Source: Jannaschia sp. CCS1 (GTDB lineage: Bacteria; Pseudomonadota; Alphaproteobacteria; Rhodobacterales; Rhodobacteraceae). Taken from it: a stretch of DNA of 64,000 bases. Made by a program: the position numbers and the translations under genes. The notes below the pieces were generated by a model. That model had not been told where the DNA came from. It did not search any database and worked only from the letters and a program-made list of their open reading frames with translations. The stretch spans positions 3,162,001-3,226,000 of the forward strand of contig NC_007802.1 of assembly GCF_000013565.1 (NCBI RefSeq), given 5' to 3'. Positions 33,755 through 43,114 of this stretch are shown piece by piece (position 1 is the first letter of the stretch; every line of letters starts with the position of its first letter).

Positions 33755-35179
33755 ATGTCCGACACCGCACCGTTTCGCCCGTTCGAGACCCACCTAGATG
33801 AAGAGGCCGCCCTGCGCGTCCTGCGCCAGGCCACAGCAGGCGCGGATGATGGGGAGTTGTTTCTGGAGCGCCGCAGGTCCGAGGTTCTGGTGTTTGACGA
33901 TGGCCGGGTGAAGAACGCCTCCTATGACGCGGCGCAGGGCTTCGGTCTGCGCGCCGTGAAGGGAGAGGTCGCGGGCTACGCCCATTCCACAGAAATCTCG
34001 GAAGCCGCGGTGTTGCGTGCCGCAGAAACCGCACGTCTGGCCGTGGGTGACGGCGGCGGCACATTGGCCGATGCGCCCCGGGGCACGAACGAGAAACTCT
34101 ACACCGACGCGGACCCCATGGCAGGCGCGGAGTTTGGCGTGAAGCTGGAGACTTTGGCCGAGATCGACGCCTTCGCCCGCGCCTTGGACACCCGCGTCGT
34201 GCAGGTCAGCGCGTCCATGGCCGCCAGCTTGCAGGAGGTGGTGATCCTGCGGCCCGAAGGAGGATCTGTTACTGACGCACGGCCCATGGTGCGCCTGAAC
34301 GTGTCCGTGATCGTTGAGGAAAACGGCCGCCGCGAAAGCGGATCGGCGGGCGGCGGCGGGCGTGTGGGGTTGGAAGGCCTGATGACCCGCGCCCATTGGG
34401 AAAGCGTTGCGAAAGAGGCGTTGCGCGTGGCGGTCGTCAACCTGTCGGCGGAACCCGCGCCCGCAGGCGTGATGGACGTGGCCTTGGGCAGTGGCTGGCC
34501 CGGCATATTGCTTCACGAGGCCATCGGCCACGGGTTGGAGGGCGACTTCAACCGCAAGAAACAAAGCGCATTTGCCGGGCTGATGGGACAGCGCATCGCC
34601 TCCAAGGGCGTGACGGTGCTGGACGACGGCACAATCCCGGACCGGCGCGGCTCGATCAGCGTGGACGATGAGGGCACCCCGTCGGAAGCCACGACCCTGA
34701 TCGAGGATGGCGTTCTGGTCAGCTACATGCAGGACCGCCAATCCGCGCGCCTGATGGGCGTCGCGCCCACCGGCAACGGACGGCGCGAAAGCTATGCCCA
34801 CGCGCCGATGACACGGATGACCAATACCTACATGTTGGGCGGCGACGTGGCCCCCGGGGACATCGTGGCAGACGTGAAAGACGGCATCTACGCGGTGGGC
34901 TTCGGCGGCGGTCAGGTGGACATCACGAACGGCAAGTTCGTCTTCTCCTGTACGGAAGCCTACCGTGTGAAAAACGGCATCGTTGGCGCGCCCGTCAAAG
35001 GGGCCACGCTGATCGGCGACGGCGCGACCGCATTGCAGCAGATCCGCGCCATCGGCAATGACATGGCGCTGGACCCGGGCATGGGCAATTGCGGCAAACA
35101 GGGCCAGTGGGTGCCGGTGGGTGTCGGCCAGCCGACGCTGTTGATCGGCGGGCTGACCGTGGGCGGCTCCGCTGCGTGA
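33755..35179 (+). CDS. tldD: Metalloprotease TldD
   Basis: A 474-residue member of the TldD/PmbA family. The zinc motif HEAIGH is near residue 255. Conserved regions include GFGLRAVKGEVAGYAHS at the N-terminus and MTRMTNTYMLGGD and FVFSCTEAYRVKNG near the C-terminus. TldD works with PmbA (TldE) in peptide maturation and degradation; no pmbA is seen here. The ATG at 33755 follows GAGGAG; the longer frame upstream lies in the cox promoter. It overlaps the following membrane gene. Confidence 0.95.
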   Translation: MSDTAPFRPFETHLDEEAALRVLRQATAGADDGELFLERRRSEVLVFDDGRVKNASYDAAQGFGLRAVKGEVAGYAHSTEISEAAVLRAAETARLAVGDGGGTLADAPRGTNEKLYTDADPMAGAEFGVKLETLAEIDAFARALDTRVVQVSASMAASLQEVVILRPEGGSVTDARPMVRLNVSVIVEENGRRESGSAGGGGRVGLEGLMTRAHWESVAKEALRVAVVNLSAEPAPAGVMDVALGSGWPGILLHEAIGHGLEGDFNRKKQSAFAGLMGQRIASKGVTVLDDGTIPDRRGSISVDDEGTPSEATTLIEDGVLVSYMQDRQSARLMGVAPTGNGRRESYAHAPMTRMTNTYMLGGDVAPGDIVADVKDGIYAVGFGGGQVDITNGKFVFSCTEAYRVKNGIVGAPVKGATLIGDGATALQQIRAIGNDMALDPGMGNCGKQGQWVPVGVGQPTLLIGGLTVGGSAA

Positions 35180-35670
35180 CGGCGGCCCCCGTGAAAACCT
35201 TCACCCCCGCCCTGCGCAGCAGGCCCTACGGCCACCGGTACCTGCGGGCGGGAAGGGTCGTGCTGATCGCGCTCGTCACGCTTCTGGTGCCCTCACTTCT
35301 GGGCCTGGCGATCATCGCGGGGGCAAGTTTCCGCTATGTCGCCTCGGATTTCGACAATCCCTGGACCGTGATCAGCACCATCGGCGGCATCCTGTTGCTT
35401 GCACCTGTCTACGGCATCTTCTTGGTACCTTTTGGCCTGCTTCTGGGAGCCTGGGCGATGCGGTGGGGCCTTGCGGGCTGGGTCTATGCCCTGGGAACAG
35501 CGGTAGCGTTGCCCATGGGGATCGGCGCCTTATTCGGCGCGTCGGACCCCACTTTGGAGGCTTGGCAGGCCGGTGTCGTCCTTGTACCCGTCACCATAAG
35601 CCATGCTGCCGTGATGTGGATGGCGACCAGATTGCTCTGCCCCGACGCCCTTTTGGACCCTTTGCCCTAG
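35176..35670 (+). CDS. Four-helix membrane protein of unknown function
   Basis: A 164-residue hydrophobic protein with four predicted helices. I chose GTG at 35176, which overlaps the tldD stop as GTGA and gives an N-terminus of MTAAPVKTFTPALRS before the first helix. I recognise no family. It is followed after 75 bp by dprA. Confidence 0.68.
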   Translation: MTAAPVKTFTPALRSRPYGHRYLRAGRVVLIALVTLLVPSLLGLAIIAGASFRYVASDFDNPWTVISTIGGILLLAPVYGIFLVPFGLLLGAWAMRWGLAGWVYALGTAVALPMGIGALFGASDPTLEAWQAGVVLVPVTISHAAVMWMATRLLCPDALLDPLP

Positions 35671-35745
35671 ATTTTATGCAACGGCTCCGTACCCCGCGCG
35701 CAAGTTGTTAAGGTTTCGTTAACCACTCCGCGCAAGCGTGTGTGC

Positions 35746-36954
35746 ATGTGGACAGCACCTGATTCTCCGATGGCCGGCCAATGGGCCGAAACGCAGCAAC
35801 CGACCGACTGGCTGGATGCGGCCTTCCATGACGCGCCCGTCGCGTATACGCCGCCGCCCGCCCAGGGCGACGATGACCGCCTTCTGCGCCTGCGCCTGAT
35901 CCGGTCCCGCCGGGTCGGACCTGCGACGTATCTGCGACTTCTGGCCGAACACGGCACGGCCGCCGCCGCGCTCGACGCGTTGCCAGAGGTTGCCGCCGCC
36001 GCCGGCGTTCAGAAGTATGAGGTCTGCCCCGAACCTGTTGTCCTCGCGGAGTTGCGGGCCGCAGCGAGGGTTGGCGCGCGGATGATCTGCCTCGGCGATG
36101 CCGACTACCCTGAAACCCTGGCACAGATCACCGACGCCCCGCCCGTGTTGTGGGCGATTGGGCGGACCAGTCTGATGGCGCGTCCCTGTGTGGCGCTGGT
36201 GGGCACGCGCAATGCCTCCAGCCTTGGCGCGCGGATGACGCGGAAACTGGCGGCCACATTGGGAGAGGCCGGGTTCACCGTCGTCTCGGGCCTGGCGCGC
36301 GGGATTGACGCGATCGCCCACAAAAGCAGCCTGGAGACGGGCACGATTGCCGTCGTCGCCGGGGGTGTGGACGTCGTCTACCCAACGGAAAACGCGGAAC
36401 TCGCAGCCCAGATTTCCGAGACCGGCCTGTGCCTGTCTGAACAACCCCTTGGCCTGCAACCACAGGCGCGCCACTTCCCGCGCCGCAATCGCATCGTCTC
36501 GGGCCTGGCCCAGGGTGTGATCGTGGTGGAAGCTGCCGCGCGGTCCGGCTCTCTGATCACCGCGCGCTGCGCCGCCGATCAGGGGCGGGAGGTCATGGCG
36601 GTGCCCGGCCACCCGCTCGACAGTCGCGCGTCGGGGGCGAATATCCTGCTGCGGGACGGAGCAACGCTTGTCCGGGGCGTCGACGATGTGATCGAGGCAT
36701 TGGGGCGGCCGGCGCAATCCGGAGACGCCCCCTCTGCCGTTGTGCATGAGTTGCAGCGGCCCACACCGGCTGCTGCAAAAGACGGCGGGCTGGAAGGCCG
36801 CATCCTCGCGCATCTTGGCCCGACCCCTGTGGCGGAAGATCAGATGATCCGTGACCTGAACGCAACTCCGCGCGAAATGGCGCAGGCGCTTGCGGTGTTG
36901 GAGATGTCGGGCCGCGTGACCCGGTCTGCGGGCGGCATGGTGAGTGCGGCCTAG
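35746..36954 (+). CDS. dprA: DNA processing protein DprA
   Basis: A 402-residue DprA/Smf protein that loads RecA onto incoming single-stranded DNA. The N-terminal SAM-like helical region precedes the Rossmann core (about 130-335), which contains ALVGTRNASSLGARMTRKLA, VSGLARGIDAIAHKSSLE and PRRNRIVSGLAQGVIVVEAAARSGSLITA. A short winged-helix-like tail ends the protein. The ATG at 35746 is chosen; a GTG two codons earlier and an ATG at 35770 are alternatives. The stop overlaps the convergent gene by four bases. Confidence 0.94.
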   Translation: MWTAPDSPMAGQWAETQQPTDWLDAAFHDAPVAYTPPPAQGDDDRLLRLRLIRSRRVGPATYLRLLAEHGTAAAALDALPEVAAAAGVQKYEVCPEPVVLAELRAAARVGARMICLGDADYPETLAQITDAPPVLWAIGRTSLMARPCVALVGTRNASSLGARMTRKLAATLGEAGFTVVSGLARGIDAIAHKSSLETGTIAVVAGGVDVVYPTENAELAAQISETGLCLSEQPLGLQPQARHFPRRNRIVSGLAQGVIVVEAAARSGSLITARCAADQGREVMAVPGHPLDSRASGANILLRDGATLVRGVDDVIEALGRPAQSGDAPSAVVHELQRPTPAAAKDGGLEGRILAHLGPTPVAEDQMIRDLNATPREMAQALAVLEMSGRVTRSAGGMVSAA

Positions 36955-37388
36955 CAACCATAATCCTGCAGGAGCGAGGAAAACGTCTCGCACCGGTAGG
37001 CCCACCACCAGACATCGGTGGAGCCAAGGCCGTAGGTCACGACCTGCCAGGCGTCGTCGTCGCGGACATAGAACACTTCAAACCGGGGGCCATCGAACTC
37101 ATATGGATCGGCATATCGCCATTCCACCATAGGTGTCTGGGCCATATCGAGGGCTTCCCCGCCCGGACGTTGCGCCCTCAGACGGGCAAAGGCGATGTCT
37201 TCGTCCACCATCAACTCCAGCACCCGAAACTCGAGAGGCGCACCCAAATCATAGACCGCAAGGGGACGGAACGTATCCAGAAGCTCTCGCCGCAGATCAG
37301 ACCCCCTCGGCGGCTCAAACGGGGTCGCCTGGGCCAAGCTCGCCATTCCAAGACAAATCGAAAGAAAAGTTCCCGGCATTAGACGCAT
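36951..37388 (-). CDS. Secreted protein of unknown function
   Basis: A 145-residue protein with a signal peptide (MRLMPGTFLSICLGMASLAQA, cleavage near residue 21) and a mature part rich in aromatic residues, ending WWWAYRCETFSSLLQDYGC with two cysteines able to form a disulphide. I recognise no domain. It is convergent with dprA (four-base overlap) and divergent from topA across 117 bp. Confidence 0.7.
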   Translation of the reverse strand: MRLMPGTFLSICLGMASLAQATPFEPPRGSDLRRELLDTFRPLAVYDLGAPLEFRVLELMVDEDIAFARLRAQRPGGEALDMAQTPMVEWRYADPYEFDGPRFEVFYVRDDDAWQVVTYGLGSTDVWWWAYRCETFSSLLQDYGC

Positions 37389-37505
37389 TATTTAACTCCC
37401 TGGTCCGTACCGAAATCCTAACGCTCCGCGTGGCGCATTGACATCCCACCCCAAGGCCCCACATGTTCCGCCGCCAGTCCAATTCCGCTTGAAAGTGATC
37501 TGAAC

Positions 37506-40229
37506 ATGCCCGTTGTTGTTGTCGAATCCCCGGCTAAGGCCAAGACAATCAACAAGTATTTAGGCAGTGATTACACGGTCCTCGCCTCCTACGGACACGT
37601 CCGGGACCTGCCGTCCAAGGATGGATCTGTCGACCCCGAAGAGGGGTTCTTCATGAAGTGGGAAATCGGCAGTGATTCCAAAAAACACGTCAAAGCGATT
37701 GTTGATGCGTTAAAGGATGACAATTCCCTGATCCTCGCGACCGACCCCGACCGGGAGGGCGAAGCGATCTCCTGGCACCTGCAAGAGGCACTGACCTCTC
37801 GCAAGGCGATCAAGACGGACACGCCGGTCAGCCGCGTGACCTTCAACGCGATCACCAAGGATGCCGTGACCAAAGCCATGGCCGAGCCGCGTCAGGTCGA
37901 TATGGAGCTGGTGGAGGCCTATCTGGCCCGCCGCGCACTTGATTATCTGGTGGGCTTCAACCTGTCGCCGGTGTTGTGGCGCAAACTGCCCGGCGCCAAG
38001 TCCGCGGGCCGTGTGCAATCGGTTTGCCTGCGCCTGGTGGTCGAGCGCGAGATGGAGATTGAGGCGTTTCGCCCCCGCGAATACTGGTCCGTGCGCGCCG
38101 TATTGGAAACGCCCCGCGGTCAAACGATTGAAGCCCGCCTGACCGTTCTGGGCGGCAAAAAGCTGGACCGCTACGACCTGCCCTCCGCCGCGGAGGCCGG
38201 ATTGGCCGTTCAGGCCGTCTCTTCGCGCAAGTTGAGTGTTTCGGATGTGGAAGCGAAGCCCGCCAACCGCAATCCGTCCCCGCCCTTCATGACCTCCACC
38301 CTCCAGCAGGAAGCCTCGCGCAAGTTGGGGATGGGCGCGAAACAGGCGATGAGCACGGCGCAGCGCCTCTATGAGGCGGGCCACATCACCTATATGCGGA
38401 CCGACGGCATCGACATGGCGCCTGAGGCTGTAGAAGACGCACGCGGCGCGATCAAAACCCGGTACGGGGTCGACTACGTGCCCGGCAAGCCCCGGATTTA
38501 CAAGAATAAAGCCAAGAACGCGCAGGAAGCCCACGAATGCGTGCGCCCCACGGACATGTCCAAGGCGGCCAACGATCTGAAGCTGTCCGAGGATGATCAA
38601 CGCAAGCTCTACGACCTGATTTGGAAGCGGACCATCGCCAGCCAGATGGAGGCGGCGCGACTGGAGCGGACAACGGTGACCATCGCGTCCGACGACCGCG
38701 AGGTGGAACTGCGCGCAACCGGTCAGGTGATGCTGTTTGACGGGTTTCTCAAAGTGTATGAGGAAGGCCGCGACGACGCAGGCGATGACGAGGACAGCAA
38801 GCGCCTGCCGCAGGTCAGCGCAGGCGATCCACTCAAGCCAAGCGCCGATGCAATGGCCGATGACTACGCCAAATATTCAGGCGATGATGTGGTGGAAGAT
38901 GACGGGAACGGCGACGTCCGCCGCTCCAAATCCGCGATCCTGTCGCGCGAAGGGGCCGTTCTGGGCCAGCAACACCACACGGCCCCCCCGCCCCGCTATA
39001 CCGAGGCGACCCTGGTCAAACGGATGGAGGAACTGGGCATCGGGCGTCCGTCCACCTATGCCTCGATCATGGATACGATCCAGAACCGTGGCTACGTGAT
39101 CAAGGACAAGGGCCGGCTGATCCCCGAGGACAAGGGCCGCCTTGTGACGGTATTTTTGTCCAATTATTTCAACCGCTACGTCCAATATGACTTCACCGCC
39201 GACCTAGAACAGCAACTCGATGAAGTGAGTGCCGGCGACCGCCACTACAAGGACGTGTTGGACCGGTTCTGGCGCGATTTCCGGGCTGCGATCGACGAGA
39301 CATCTGATCTGCGCATCGGCGAGGTGCTCGACAAGATCAATGAGGTCTTGGAGCCGCACCTCTTCCCCGATCCGGGCGACGGCACCGATCCGCGCCTCTG
39401 CCCCAATTGCGGCGTGGGGCGGCTGTCCATGCGCACAGCACGGGCGGGCGGCGCTTTCATCGGCTGCTCCGCCTATCCCGAATGCCGTTACACCCGCCCC
39501 TTCGGCCCACCAGACCCGGAGGCCGAAGCATCGGCGATTCCACCCGACGGCAAGCTGTTGGGCGAAGACCAGGGCGACGAAATCCGCATTTTCAAGGGCC
39601 GGTTCGGCCCCTACGTGCAGCGCGGCGCGATGACGGAAGAGAACAAGAAGCCCCCTCGCCAGTCGATCCCAAAGGACTGGACCCCGGAGGAGCTGGACCT
39701 GGAACGCGCGCTGATGCTGCTGTCGCTGCCCCGCCAAATCGGCCCACACCCCGAAGATGGCATCATGGTCTGGTCCAATATCGGGCGCTATGGCCCCTAT
39801 TTGAAGCACGCCGAAAGCACGTCGGACCGGGGTGGCACCAATGCCAATCTCGACGGCCTGGACGAGGTCTTTACCGTCGGCATGAACCGCGCGGTGCAGC
39901 TTCTGGCTGAGAAAGTCGCCTCCCGTGGCGGACGTGGGCAAGCGGCCAAACCGCTGCGCGAATTGGGCGAACACCCCGATGCGGGCGGCCCGGTCAATGT
40001 CATGAAGGGCAAGTACGGACCTTATGTGAAGTGGGACAAGGTCAACGCCACGATCCCGGAAGCCATTGATCCAGAAGCGATTACCATGGATCAAGCGGTG
40101 CAGTTGATTGAGGAACGCGCCGCAAAATCCGGCAAGAAAAAGCCCGCAGCTAAGAAGAAAACGACCGCCAAGAAACCGGCCGCGAAAAAGAAGCCTGCGG
40201 CAAAGAAAACGGCCAAATCCGCAGATTAG
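37506..40229 (+). CDS. topA: DNA topoisomerase I
   Basis: A 907-residue type IA topoisomerase that relaxes negative supercoils. The TOPRIM domain has VVVESPAKAKTINKYL and DPDREGEAISWHL; the active-site tyrosine is in HITYMRTDG. A C-terminal four-cysteine zinc motif is present (CPNCGVG...CSAYPEC), followed by several topoisomerase C-terminal repeats (GRFGPYVQRG, GRYGPYLKH, GKYGPYVKW) and a tail of about 35 residues made almost only of lysine, alanine, proline and threonine. Confidence 0.97.
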   Translation: MPVVVVESPAKAKTINKYLGSDYTVLASYGHVRDLPSKDGSVDPEEGFFMKWEIGSDSKKHVKAIVDALKDDNSLILATDPDREGEAISWHLQEALTSRKAIKTDTPVSRVTFNAITKDAVTKAMAEPRQVDMELVEAYLARRALDYLVGFNLSPVLWRKLPGAKSAGRVQSVCLRLVVEREMEIEAFRPREYWSVRAVLETPRGQTIEARLTVLGGKKLDRYDLPSAAEAGLAVQAVSSRKLSVSDVEAKPANRNPSPPFMTSTLQQEASRKLGMGAKQAMSTAQRLYEAGHITYMRTDGIDMAPEAVEDARGAIKTRYGVDYVPGKPRIYKNKAKNAQEAHECVRPTDMSKAANDLKLSEDDQRKLYDLIWKRTIASQMEAARLERTTVTIASDDREVELRATGQVMLFDGFLKVYEEGRDDAGDDEDSKRLPQVSAGDPLKPSADAMADDYAKYSGDDVVEDDGNGDVRRSKSAILSREGAVLGQQHHTAPPPRYTEATLVKRMEELGIGRPSTYASIMDTIQNRGYVIKDKGRLIPEDKGRLVTVFLSNYFNRYVQYDFTADLEQQLDEVSAGDRHYKDVLDRFWRDFRAAIDETSDLRIGEVLDKINEVLEPHLFPDPGDGTDPRLCPNCGVGRLSMRTARAGGAFIGCSAYPECRYTRPFGPPDPEAEASAIPPDGKLLGEDQGDEIRIFKGRFGPYVQRGAMTEENKKPPRQSIPKDWTPEELDLERALMLLSLPRQIGPHPEDGIMVWSNIGRYGPYLKHAESTSDRGGTNANLDGLDEVFTVGMNRAVQLLAEKVASRGGRGQAAKPLRELGEHPDAGGPVNVMKGKYGPYVKWDKVNATIPEAIDPEAITMDQAVQLIEERAAKSGKKKPAAKKKTTAKKPAAKKKPAAKKTAKSAD

Positions 40230-40287
40230 CGTGGAAAGTGGCGGGGCGAGGCTTGATCTCGTGCCCGCCGCGCCCGAAATCGAAGGG

Positions 40288-40881
40288 ATGTCAGTGCCCC
40301 CGCCCCTCTCGCCGAACCCAGCAGCTCTGGAATTCCTGTTGCACCGCCGCTCGCGGCCCCCTCGCATGTTGGGCAACAGCGCGCCGGACCGGGAGGCTCT
40401 TCGGACACTCCTGGCCGCTGCGACGCGCGTTCCCGACCACGGAAAGCTGGAGCCTTGGCGGTTCATTGTCTTGACGGCGGAGGCCTGTAAACGGCTGGCC
40501 GTGCTGACAAAATCCCGTGGAGCCGCGTTGGGGGTCGACGAGCGCCGTCTTGAGAAGGATCACAGCGGCTTTGTGGATGCGCCGCTGATCGTGGCGGTTA
40601 TCTCCAGCCCTAAACCCCACCCCACCGTGCCGGAGAGTGAGCAATATGCCTCCGCCGCCGCAGTCTGCGTGTCGCTTCTGAACGCGGCGCTCGCAGCCGG
40701 ATGGGGCGCGGTTTGGTTAACGGGATGGCGGGCGACCGACAGGCCGTTTCTGACGCAAGGACTGAACCTTTTCCCCCATGAATCCGTGGCCGGCTTCATC
40801 CACATAGCCAATGAGGTGCGCGTCCCGCCGGACCGCCCTCGCCCCGATACAGACGCGCTGACCACTTGGGTAAACACATGA
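40288..40881 (+). CDS. Nitroreductase-family protein
   Basis: A 197-residue FMN-dependent oxidoreductase of the small nitroreductase (YdjA-like) group. LLHRRSRPPRMLG, ATRVPDHGKLEPWRF and GAVWLTGWRA mark the FMN site. The ATG at 40288 gives the usual N-terminus; a GTG at 40231 is an alternative. The stop overlaps the next gene as ATGA. The natural substrate is unknown. Confidence 0.86.
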   Translation: MSVPPPLSPNPAALEFLLHRRSRPPRMLGNSAPDREALRTLLAAATRVPDHGKLEPWRFIVLTAEACKRLAVLTKSRGAALGVDERRLEKDHSGFVDAPLIVAVISSPKPHPTVPESEQYASAAAVCVSLLNAALAAGWGAVWLTGWRATDRPFLTQGLNLFPHESVAGFIHIANEVRVPPDRPRPDTDALTTWVNT

Positions 40882-41591
40882 TCATAAACGCATTTCTCAA
40901 GGCCTTAGGGCAATTGACCGACGGCCGGTTTCTGGGCGTATTGGCGATGGGCATCGGCCTGACCATCGGCCTACTGGTGGCCTTTTACGGGGTCTTCGCC
41001 CTAGTCATCGGGTGGATGCTGCCCGACAGTTTCAGCCTGCCGTGGATCGGCGAGGTCACCTGGGTCGACAATGCGTTAACGCTGGCGGGCATCCCCTTGA
41101 TGTTGCTTTTGTCGATCTTCCTGATGGTGCCCGTGGCCTCCGCCTTCATGGGCATCTTTCTCGACCGGGTGGCCAATGCCGTGGAGGACAAGCACTACAG
41201 TGGCCTGCCGCCCGCACGCGGGCTCTCCATTGCGGAAGCCCTTGCGGATGTCGCGAAATTTCTGGGTGTGCTCACCCTGGTGAACCTTGTGGCGCTGATC
41301 CTGTATCTGATCTTCGCCCCCCTCGCGCCCCTGTTGTTCTGGGTCGTGAACGGCATACTTCTGGGCCGGGAATACGGCCAGATGGTCGCCCTGCGCCGGG
41401 AAAGCGCGGCAGGGGCTGCGGATTTCCGCAAACGCAACCGCCCCACGTTGTTCGCGGCGGGCGTGTTGATGACCGTGCCCCTGACCATCCCGGTGGTAAA
41501 CCTGCTGGTCCCCATCCTCGGGGCCGCGACGTTCACGCACCTTTACCATATGCTCAACGCGGCGCCGAGGAGCCCATCCCAAAGCGTGTGA
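40878..41591 (+). CDS. EI24/CysZ-like membrane protein
   Basis: A 237-residue membrane protein with about five hydrophobic helices. Length and motifs (LLVAFYGVFALVIGW, LLFWVVNGILLGREYGQMVALR) fit the EI24 domain family, which includes the sulfate transporter CysZ. No sulfur-assimilation gene is near, so sulfate transport is only a possibility. It is coupled to the nitroreductase gene (ATGA), and its last 38 bases overlap the convergent DUF1467 gene. Confidence 0.82.
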   Translation: MIINAFLKALGQLTDGRFLGVLAMGIGLTIGLLVAFYGVFALVIGWMLPDSFSLPWIGEVTWVDNALTLAGIPLMLLLSIFLMVPVASAFMGIFLDRVANAVEDKHYSGLPPARGLSIAEALADVAKFLGVLTLVNLVALILYLIFAPLAPLLFWVVNGILLGREYGQMVALRRESAAGAADFRKRNRPTLFAAGVLMTVPLTIPVVNLLVPILGAATFTHLYHMLNAAPRSPSQSV

Positions 41592-41841
41592 ACAGGTCGA
41601 TGTCATCGATCGTCACCAGCTCGAATATGATGATGGAGGCGACGACCGCCCAGATGCCTGCAGCGCAGATGCTGGTCCAGATGATGCGCGTCTTCATTTG
41701 CGCGTCAACCGGGGCCGAGCCGTGGGTTCCCGCTACTTTTTCACCCGCCTCGTCCTGGCTCGTGACCCGCACCTGAAGCGCGATCAGAAGCGTCATGAAC
41801 CAAATGACGGCGTAGAGCACGATGCCGGTGACAACACCCAT
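41554..41841 (-). CDS. DUF1467 family membrane protein
   Basis: A 95-residue protein with two helices (about 4-24 and 52-74) matching DUF1467, an alphaproteobacterial family usually next to methylmalonyl-CoA epimerase, as here. Its ATG shares one base with the mce stop (TGATG). The function is unknown. The 3' end overlaps the convergent EI24 gene by 38 bases. Confidence 0.85.
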   Translation of the reverse strand: MGVVTGIVLYAVIWFMTLLIALQVRVTSQDEAGEKVAGTHGSAPVDAQMKTRIIWTSICAAGIWAVVASIIIFELVTIDDIDLFTRFGMGSSAPR

Positions 41842-42245
41842 CAGACCTGCTCCAACTCGACCAAAGTGCCGGTGAAGTCCTTTGGATGCAGGAAGAGCAC
41901 GGGCTTTCCGTGAGCGCCGATCTTGGGCTCGCCTGTCCCCAACACCCGCGCGCCCGACGCTTTCAGTCTGTCGCGCGCAACTAGGATATCTTCGACTTCA
42001 TAACAGATATGATGGATGCCGCCCGCCGGATTCTTTTCCAAAAAGCCAGCAATGGGCGAGTTATCCCCAAGGGGGTAGAGGAGCTCAATCTTGGTGTTCG
42101 GCAGGGTGATGAAGATGACGGTGACGCCGTGATCGGGCTCATCCTGGGGGGCGCCCACCTCGGCGCCCAGGGTGTCGCGGTACAGGGCTGCTGCCGCGTC
42201 GAGGTCCGGTACGGCGATGGCGACGTGGTTTAGGCGTCCGATCAT
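41841..42245 (-). CDS. mce: Methylmalonyl-CoA/ethylmalonyl-CoA epimerase
   Basis: A 134-residue VOC-family epimerase. It starts MIGRLNHVAIAVPDLDAA and carries the metal ligands H7, the glutamate in TKIELLYP, the histidine in GIHHICYEV and the final glutamate in GTLVELEQV. It interconverts (2S)- and (2R)-methylmalonyl-CoA in propionate use and in the ethylmalonyl-CoA pathway. The ATG at 42245 is chosen over an upstream ATG that adds a Pro-rich extension. Confidence 0.94.
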   Translation of the reverse strand: MIGRLNHVAIAVPDLDAAAALYRDTLGAEVGAPQDEPDHGVTVIFITLPNTKIELLYPLGDNSPIAGFLEKNPAGGIHHICYEVEDILVARDRLKASGARVLGTGEPKIGAHGKPVLFLHPKDFTGTLVELEQV

Positions 42246-42402
42246 GGGGTCTCTTCCAATGGTGTGGCGTTGCAAAGGATATGGCGCGCTGGAGGCGCGG
42301 GGACAAGGCCCGAGGGGTGCCGCGTTTACCGGTCGTAAACCTTGAACGTGCAAAAGATTGAGGACGCGAAGGAATCGCGTCGAAACCCTGGGGGCTTATT
42401 TT

Positions 42403-43110
42403 ATGGATGATCGATTGTCGGAGTTCGACCTTCGCCCACAACCAACCGCAGAACGGCCATTGCTCGGCCTGACGATCCTTGTCGTTGAAGACAGCCGCTA
42501 TGCGTCCGAGGCGATCCGGTTGATGAGTTTACGGTCCGGTGCCCGCCTGCGGCGCGCCGATTGCCTGGCCTCAGCTGAGCGGCATTTGAACGTCTACTCG
42601 CCAGCCGTCGCGATCGTGGATCTGGGGCTGCCCGATGGGTCGGGTCTGGATCTGATCAAGACTATGGCCAGCGCGACACCGCGTGTTCAAGTGATCCTCG
42701 GCACGTCCGGCGCGGAGCGTGAAGCCGCGGAGGCCCAAGTCCTCGCGTGTGGTGCGGACGGGTTTATCGCCAAGCCGGTCTCCACGATTGCCGCTTATCA
42801 AGCTGCGATCCTCGCACATCTTCCCGATGCACAGCGCCCAACGGGCCCTCGCGAAGCACCCATCGTCAGCGTTGATCCGGACCCGCTCGCCTTACGGGAA
42901 GACCTGAGCCACGCAATGGACCTTCTGGCTTTGGACACTCCGCCGATCAGCTATCTGCGGCGCTTTCTTATCGGTCTTGCCCGCGCCGTGAAGGATCAAC
43001 CGTTGGAAAAACATGCCCACGCCATGACCGACACGCTCGGTGCACCGGACCGCGCGGCATTGCGCGCGATCTTGTCGGGTCGCATACAGGCTGTGCCGGG
43101 CGTCGTGTGA
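42403..43110 (+). CDS. Orphan response regulator with helical C-terminal domain
   Basis: A 235-residue protein. Residues about 22-140 form a receiver domain with the phosphorylation aspartate in AIVDLGLPDGSG and the lysine in FIAKPVS. The remaining 95 residues are helical and lack a recognisable DNA-binding or enzymatic motif. No histidine kinase is adjacent. It lies between mce (divergent) and aspS (convergent; the stops are four bases apart). It may act by protein contact. Confidence 0.82.
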   Translation: MDDRLSEFDLRPQPTAERPLLGLTILVVEDSRYASEAIRLMSLRSGARLRRADCLASAERHLNVYSPAVAIVDLGLPDGSGLDLIKTMASATPRVQVILGTSGAEREAAEAQVLACGADGFIAKPVSTIAAYQAAILAHLPDAQRPTGPREAPIVSVDPDPLALREDLSHAMDLLALDTPPISYLRRFLIGLARAVKDQPLEKHAHAMTDTLGAPDRAALRAILSGRIQAVPGVV

Positions 43111-43114
43111 CGCG

